Below are positions 7,327 through 10,004 of a stretch of DNA of 10,004 nt, piece after piece. The stretch covers positions 1 through 10,004 of the forward strand of contig JBAXHD010000071.1 of assembly GCA_037139095.1 (NCBI GenBank), read 5' to 3'. This stretch comes from WLMZ01 sp037139095 (GTDB taxonomy: Bacteria; Actinomycetota; Acidimicrobiia; Acidimicrobiales; Ilumatobacteraceae). Position numbers and translations under genes: made by a program. A model generated the notes under the pieces. The model made no database searches. It was given only the letters and a program-made list of their open reading frames with translations, and was not told the DNA's origin. Within the stretch, counting starts at the first letter, position 1. Each line of letters starts with the position of its first letter.

Positions 7327-8016
7327 GTGGCCGCTTCGATTCGTCCACTAGGTCGAACAAGCGTCGAGGCGGACCCGCCAGAACTCACTGAAAACAATGT
7401 TGTGTTGGCGCGTGCGCAACAGGGTCGGCTTCGAACTGTGACGATGGTGCCAAAACATCAGCCACCACGAACCACCCATGCCGGACACCTTCATGCTGCC
7501 GGCTCCATCCCGTCTCGTCCCGTGGGGTCAATCCCCGTTGAGCCAGACTCGACCACACCAACACGGCTGTCGCCGCTGCGTTCGCTTGTGCGCCCTGTGC
7601 GTGCAACCAGCACTGCGATTGTCGTTACTCGCAAACTCGATTGCGGCCGACTGCGATGCGAAGACCTGATCGCACACGCCGGTTGGGATCTTGGAATCGT
7701 GCTTGAAGCCGATGTGTCTACCCCTGGTCGGTTGCATCTGCGCCCAGCCCTGAGCCAAACAGCTAAACCGATTGCGCACACCCGAACGGCGCATGTGCTT
7801 GAAGACAAAAGAATGCTGGTCCCTGGCGGGTTACGCAACTTCCTCGGCGTCAACGCGAACGACACCGTGTTAGTCGTGTCAGGTGGCGACGGAATCATCA
7901 CCATTGCACCGACATCGCTGCTGCTCGAAGGAATCGCAGCAATCGACACCCTTGGCGAACTGTTCGCCGACAACAAACCCAACATCACACATCTCAAGAA
8001 AGCAGCGAGCGCATGA
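7327..8016 (+). CDS. AbrB/MazE-like DNA-binding-type protein, cotranscribed with the recombinase
   Basis: The reading frame of 229 codons has a GTG at 7327, but the true start is uncertain. The frame stays open back into the tRNA, the first 90 residues are proline/threonine-rich without family resemblance, and no start has a good ribosome site. GTG codons at 7588 and 7597 would begin the protein just before the conserved part. Residues 96-140 and 154-199 look like two swapped-hairpin (AbrB/SpoVT/MraZ-like) halves. The second is the clearer one: LEDKRMLVPGGLRNFLGV followed by DTVLVVSGGDGIITIAP. The first half (LDCGRLRCEDL...GRLHLRPA) is degenerate. Such domains usually bind DNA as regulators or antitoxins. 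Here the stop overlaps the recombinase start (ATGA), so it may control or assist that enzyme. The function is inferred. Confidence 0.68.
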   Translation: MAASIRPLGRTSVEADPPELTENNVVLARAQQGRLRTVTMVPKHQPPRTTHAGHLHAAGSIPSRPVGSIPVEPDSTTPTRLSPLRSLVRPVRATSTAIVVTRKLDCGRLRCEDLIAHAGWDLGIVLEADVSTPGRLHLRPALSQTAKPIAHTRTAHVLEDKRMLVPGGLRNFLGVNANDTVLVVSGGDGIITIAPTSLLLEGIAAIDTLGELFADNKPNITHLKKAASA

Positions 8017-9338
8017 GCACTTCCGACAACACCCAAGCATTGCTCACCTTGATGCAAGCACTCGGCGTCGACCCAGCCGAATTGCTTGCATTGATGAACT
8101 CAGGCAACACCGGTGGGGTAACACCGTCAGTGAGCGTCAACGACTTTGTGAACAACTCTGTGATGGATTCGTTGTCGAAAGGTCAGCGCACAACATGGGC
8201 GTCGTATCTGCGTTTGTTCATGAACGGCTACGCCGATCTGTGCGCCTGCTTTTGCGACACATGTCTCGATTCCTTTGCCGGGAACTCACTGTGGCAACCA
8301 TGTCAATGTGTTGTCGCCGGATCGTGCTCATGCACTGTCAAGGACCTCACCAGCGGCGAAGTGCATGCCACGTCATGTCTTGAGCACTGCGCAGGCTTAG
8401 GTGACATGGAGTTGCGTAACGTCAAAAAAACTGACCTTGCAAAGATGGCGAACTGGGCGCAGGTGCGAGCCCAAAAGCGCACCAAGCAACGCAACCGTGC
8501 GCGTGCCAAAGGGGGAAAGGCGACATATCGCCACGATGGTCGCAGCGCCCTCGAACTGTTCCGTGCAGCAATGAGTTGCGTGTACACACTTGCCATCGAC
8601 AACGAGGTCCCAGGTGTCACCCGTAACCTCGGATTGACGCTGGCAGTCAAAGCACGTCCCGATGTTGTTGCACGCTCATACAGCGACGAACAACTCGAGC
8701 AACTCTGGCAAGCGTTGTTCACCTGCGGTGGTGACGACACCGAACTCGACATGTTCCTCGTATGGTTCTTGCTCGAAACCGGCTCACGTCGCGGCGGCCC
8801 GATCGGGTTGCGTGTTGGGGATCTGCTGGTCAACTCAATGAAGGTTCGCCTCAGCGAAAAAAACGGCAAAGTCGACGAACAACCCGTGTCGCCAGCGTTG
8901 ATGATCGCGCTGCTGTCACACGCGTTGGAGCGCGGCGACATCATTGTCGCGAACCCGCTTGGGCTCAGCATCGACGAGATCACAATGGAACACATCGTCA
9001 CGAAACAAGTGACGTTACGTACCGACGCCGCGGTGTTCTATTACAAAAAGCGGCTGCCCAGCGCAACCAGCCCTGACCCGCAGCCACGACCGCTGACCGT
9101 GCGACGCTTCGACACGCTGTGGGGTCGCCTACGTAACGATCTGGCGTGGCTCGACGAGTTCCACGGCCGCCCCCATGACCTACGCAAAACGTCGGCAACA
9201 TTCATCGAACGCGCCTGTGGGCATGCCGTTGCGAAAAAGTGGTTGCGTCACAGCCTCAAAGGCGTCACCGACCTCTACACCGCCAGCGGCACCGCAGAAG
9301 TCGAGCACGCCCACCGCCTACTCATCGGCGGGACGTGA
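8013..9338 (+). CDS. Tyrosine recombinase/integrase with a cysteine-rich N-terminal insertion
   Basis: The 441-residue protein cuts and rejoins DNA through a covalent tyrosine intermediate. Residues 57-220 resemble a core-binding domain: TWASYLRLFMNGY, then MELRNVKKTDLAKMANW, then a helical region ending in the usual linker. The C-terminal catalytic domain has the full set: R259 in ETGSRRGG, the beta-hairpin lysine K283, H388 and R391 in HDLRKT, H413 in WLRHS, and the nucleophile Y422 in DLYT. Between the first helix and the rest of the core-binding domain, residues 77-126 hold ten cysteines (77, 79, 81, 84, 97, 99, 105, 107, 122, 126). They may bind zinc or another metal. The ATG overlaps the upstream stop, and no Shine-Dalgarno is evident, suggesting translational coupling. 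The enzyme appears intact. Its DNA target is unknown, and the nearby tRNA-Leu is only a candidate. Confidence 0.9.
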   Translation: MSTSDNTQALLTLMQALGVDPAELLALMNSGNTGGVTPSVSVNDFVNNSVMDSLSKGQRTTWASYLRLFMNGYADLCACFCDTCLDSFAGNSLWQPCQCVVAGSCSCTVKDLTSGEVHATSCLEHCAGLGDMELRNVKKTDLAKMANWAQVRAQKRTKQRNRARAKGGKATYRHDGRSALELFRAAMSCVYTLAIDNEVPGVTRNLGLTLAVKARPDVVARSYSDEQLEQLWQALFTCGGDDTELDMFLVWFLLETGSRRGGPIGLRVGDLLVNSMKVRLSEKNGKVDEQPVSPALMIALLSHALERGDIIVANPLGLSIDEITMEHIVTKQVTLRTDAAVFYYKKRLPSATSPDPQPRPLTVRRFDTLWGRLRNDLAWLDEFHGRPHDLRKTSATFIERACGHAVAKKWLRHSLKGVTDLYTASGTAEVEHAHRLLIGGT

Positions 9339-9416
9339 TAAGGGCTGTCATCGCGCGGCCCCGGGCGAGGACATGATGCTCTGGCCGATTCAGGCGTCGA
9401 AATCAAGTAACTCTTG

Positions 9417-9430
9417 CGGGCAACTGCCCG
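9417..9430 (+). terminator. Small hairpin downstream of the recombinase gene
   Basis: CGGGC (9417-9421) pairs with GCCCG (9426-9430) around AACT. Five GC-rich pairs lie about 80 bases after the recombinase stop, without a T-run. It is a possible transcript end but weak on its own. Confidence 0.3.
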
Positions 9431-9467
9431 TTGGTGTGGCATCACAAAGAGCCGGTCGCGCCCGTTG

Positions 9468-9501
9468 GGTGCGGCCGGTTCGGCCGCCGACCAGCCGCAC
9501 C
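9468..9501 (+). terminator. Long imperfect hairpin in the recombinase-oxidase interval
   Basis: GGTGCGGC (9468-9475) pairs perfectly with GCCGCACC (9494-9501). After a C/A mismatch the stem continues with GGT/ACC and, past one bulged T, CGG/CCG, closing on a three-base loop. That gives 14 pairs in total. There is no T-run, so Rho-independent termination is not certain. It could also act as a folded recombination or protein-binding site. Confidence 0.5.
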
Positions 9502-9532
9502 GAATCAAGTACAAGCCGCTCGCCCGCTAGAC

Positions 9533-9545
9533 CTCGTTCGACGAG
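9533..9545. promoter_or_regulatory. Perfect palindrome upstream of the oxidase promoter
   Basis: CTCGT-TCG-ACGAG (9533-9545) is a perfect inverted repeat with a three-base centre, about 30 bases before the -35 element. A looser repeat, TCGA...CCG-CTT-CGG-TCGA (9548-9566), follows. These could be operator half-sites for a regulator of the multicopper oxidase gene. The regulator is unknown. Confidence 0.35.
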
Positions 9546-9575
9546 ACTCGACACCGCTTCGGTCGAAACATTCGC

Positions 9576-9604
9576 TTGACATGGCACGCTAAGTGGCACA
9601 ATAT
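9576..9604 (+). promoter_or_regulatory. Near-consensus sigma-70-type promoter of the multicopper oxidase gene
   Basis: The -35 is a perfect TTGACA (9576-9581). After a 17-base spacer comes CAATAT (9599-9604) as the -10. Transcription would start near 9611, leaving a leader of roughly 35 bases. TGGCAC occurs twice, 12 bases apart (9582-9587 and 9594-9599), so the spacer could also hold an operator. Confidence 0.72.
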
Positions 9605-9645
9605 GAGCCTCGGGCCCCCGCTTATTCAGTTGGAAGGCCCCTGCT

Positions 9646-10004
9646 ATGGCGCTGAGTCGTAGGGATTTGCTGAAGACCGGTGTGTTTGCGGGTGCGGCGT
9701 TGTCGTTGCCGCTGACTCGAGTGGCGTCGGGGCAGAGCGCGTTCGCGAATCGGATGCCAACGTCGAAGTTGCCGAAGCCGTTTACGGTGCCGTTTGCCCG
9801 TGCGCCGTTCGCGGTTCCGGTGCGTACTACGGGTACCACCGACTATTACCACATTGAGTCGAAGATGGTCTCGGGCGAGATTTTGCCCGGCTTCAAAACA
9901 ATGCTGTTCTCCTATGGCGGTTCGGTGCCTGGCCCAGTGATCAAGGCCACTCGTGGCCGTGAGGTCGTGGTGCGGCACTGGAACAACCTGCCTGCGGTTC
10001 ACCC
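9646..10004 (+). CDS. Multicopper oxidase, N-terminal part (runs off the window)
   Basis: The first 119 codons are visible and open to the end of the window. The protein starts MALSRRDLLKTG, a twin-arginine (Tat) signal with R5 and R6, followed by a hydrophobic stretch and a possible cleavage site after SAFA (34). Export through Tat fits an enzyme that folds and loads cofactor in the cytoplasm. Residues 88-119 (FSYGGSVPGPVIKATRGR, then HWNNLP) match the first cupredoxin domain of CotA/bilirubin-oxidase-like multicopper oxidases. These enzymes oxidise phenols, bilirubin or metal ions and reduce oxygen to water. The copper-binding HxH motifs lie beyond the visible part. GGAAGG (9632-9637) is eight bases before the ATG. 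The substrate cannot be told from this fragment. Confidence 0.88.
   Translation, partial: MALSRRDLLKTGVFAGAALSLPLTRVASGQSAFANRMPTSKLPKPFTVPFARAPFAVPVRTTGTTDYYHIESKMVSGEILPGFKTMLFSYGGSVPGPVIKATRGREVVVRHWNNLPAVH

Larger units (their letters stand above)
9401..9511 (+). repeat. 9-bp direct repeats AATCAAGTA flanking two hairpins
   Basis: AATCAAGTA occurs at 9401-9409 and again at 9503-9511, each preceded by CGA or CG. The 93 bases between them contain both hairpins of this intergenic region. A 9-bp match in 300 bases could be chance, but its placement at both ends of the structured block is notable. Confidence 0.4.
9339..9645. other. Intergenic region without a convincing gene
   Basis: About 300 bases between the recombinase and the oxidase. 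It contains two stem-loops between 9-bp direct repeats, a 13-nt palindrome and a promoter, listed separately. Open frames here (for example a minus-strand frame ending at 9390) lack a good start or recognisable motif. No second copy of the tRNA-Leu 3' end was found. Confidence 0.6.

Noticed and set aside
7175..7397. Minus-strand frames reading GDLNPH and GGLEPPRD near the tRNA
   Set aside because: These strings are the well-known false translations of tRNA genes in reverse; the tRNA-Leu explains them.
7327..9338. Toxin-antitoxin module
   Set aside because: An AbrB-like protein suggested an antitoxin, but its partner is a full tyrosine recombinase and no toxin-sized gene is present.
9175..9579. 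Plus-strand frame overlapping the end of the recombinase
   Set aside because: It is out of frame with the catalytic tyrosine region, has no ribosome site and no recognisable motif.
7207..9640. Attachment-site repeat for the recombinase
   Set aside because: Only chance-length matches (up to nine bases, inside coding sequence) to the tRNA end were seen; not enough to call a boundary.
1..10004. CRISPR array, rRNA genes or insertion-sequence ends
   Set aside because: No regularly spaced repeats, ribosomal RNA sequence or transposase with terminal inverted repeats was seen.

Overview
The window reads as an ordinary chromosomal segment of a GC-rich actinobacterium followed by a small accessory-looking stretch. 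The actinobacterial assignment is an inference. It rests on the pgk-tpiA...secG order, frequent GTG and TTG starts, ATGA and GTGA start/stop overlaps, a lipoprotein signal ending in AGAC-SS, and a tRNA gene without an encoded CCA. Details of the substrate-binding protein recall Acidimicrobiia (Ilumatobacter-like), but this cannot be proven from the sequence alone.

Region 1 (1-820) is central glycolysis: the last codons of pgk overlap the start of a complete tpiA. Region 2 (940-6848) is a complete peptide ABC importer, all on the + strand: a lipoprotein substrate-binding protein, two OppB/OppC-type permeases and two OppD/OppF-type ATPases. The last four genes touch or overlap and should be translated together. 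The binding-protein gene is separated from them by a perfect 10-bp hairpin, a typical way to make more binding protein than permease. Region 3 (6876-7231) is secG, the small SecYEG subunit, and tRNA-Leu(GAG). The importer therefore sits inside a block (pgk-tpiA-secG) that is usually compact in actinobacteria.

Region 4 (7232-9338) is the accessory part. Directly after the tRNA there is a GC-rich structured stretch, then a protein with a tandem AbrB/MazE-like C-terminal half. It is coupled by an ATGA overlap to a tyrosine recombinase with a complete R-K-H-R-H-Y catalytic set and an unusual ten-cysteine segment inserted in its N-terminal half. This pair is the most interesting content of the window. 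I could not find a second copy of the tRNA end, so an integrated-element boundary is not demonstrated.

Region 5 (9339-9645) has no convincing gene. It holds two hairpins between 9-bp direct repeats, a perfect 13-nt palindrome and a near-consensus sigma-70-type promoter. Region 6 (9646-10004) is the start of a Tat-exported multicopper oxidase that runs off the window.
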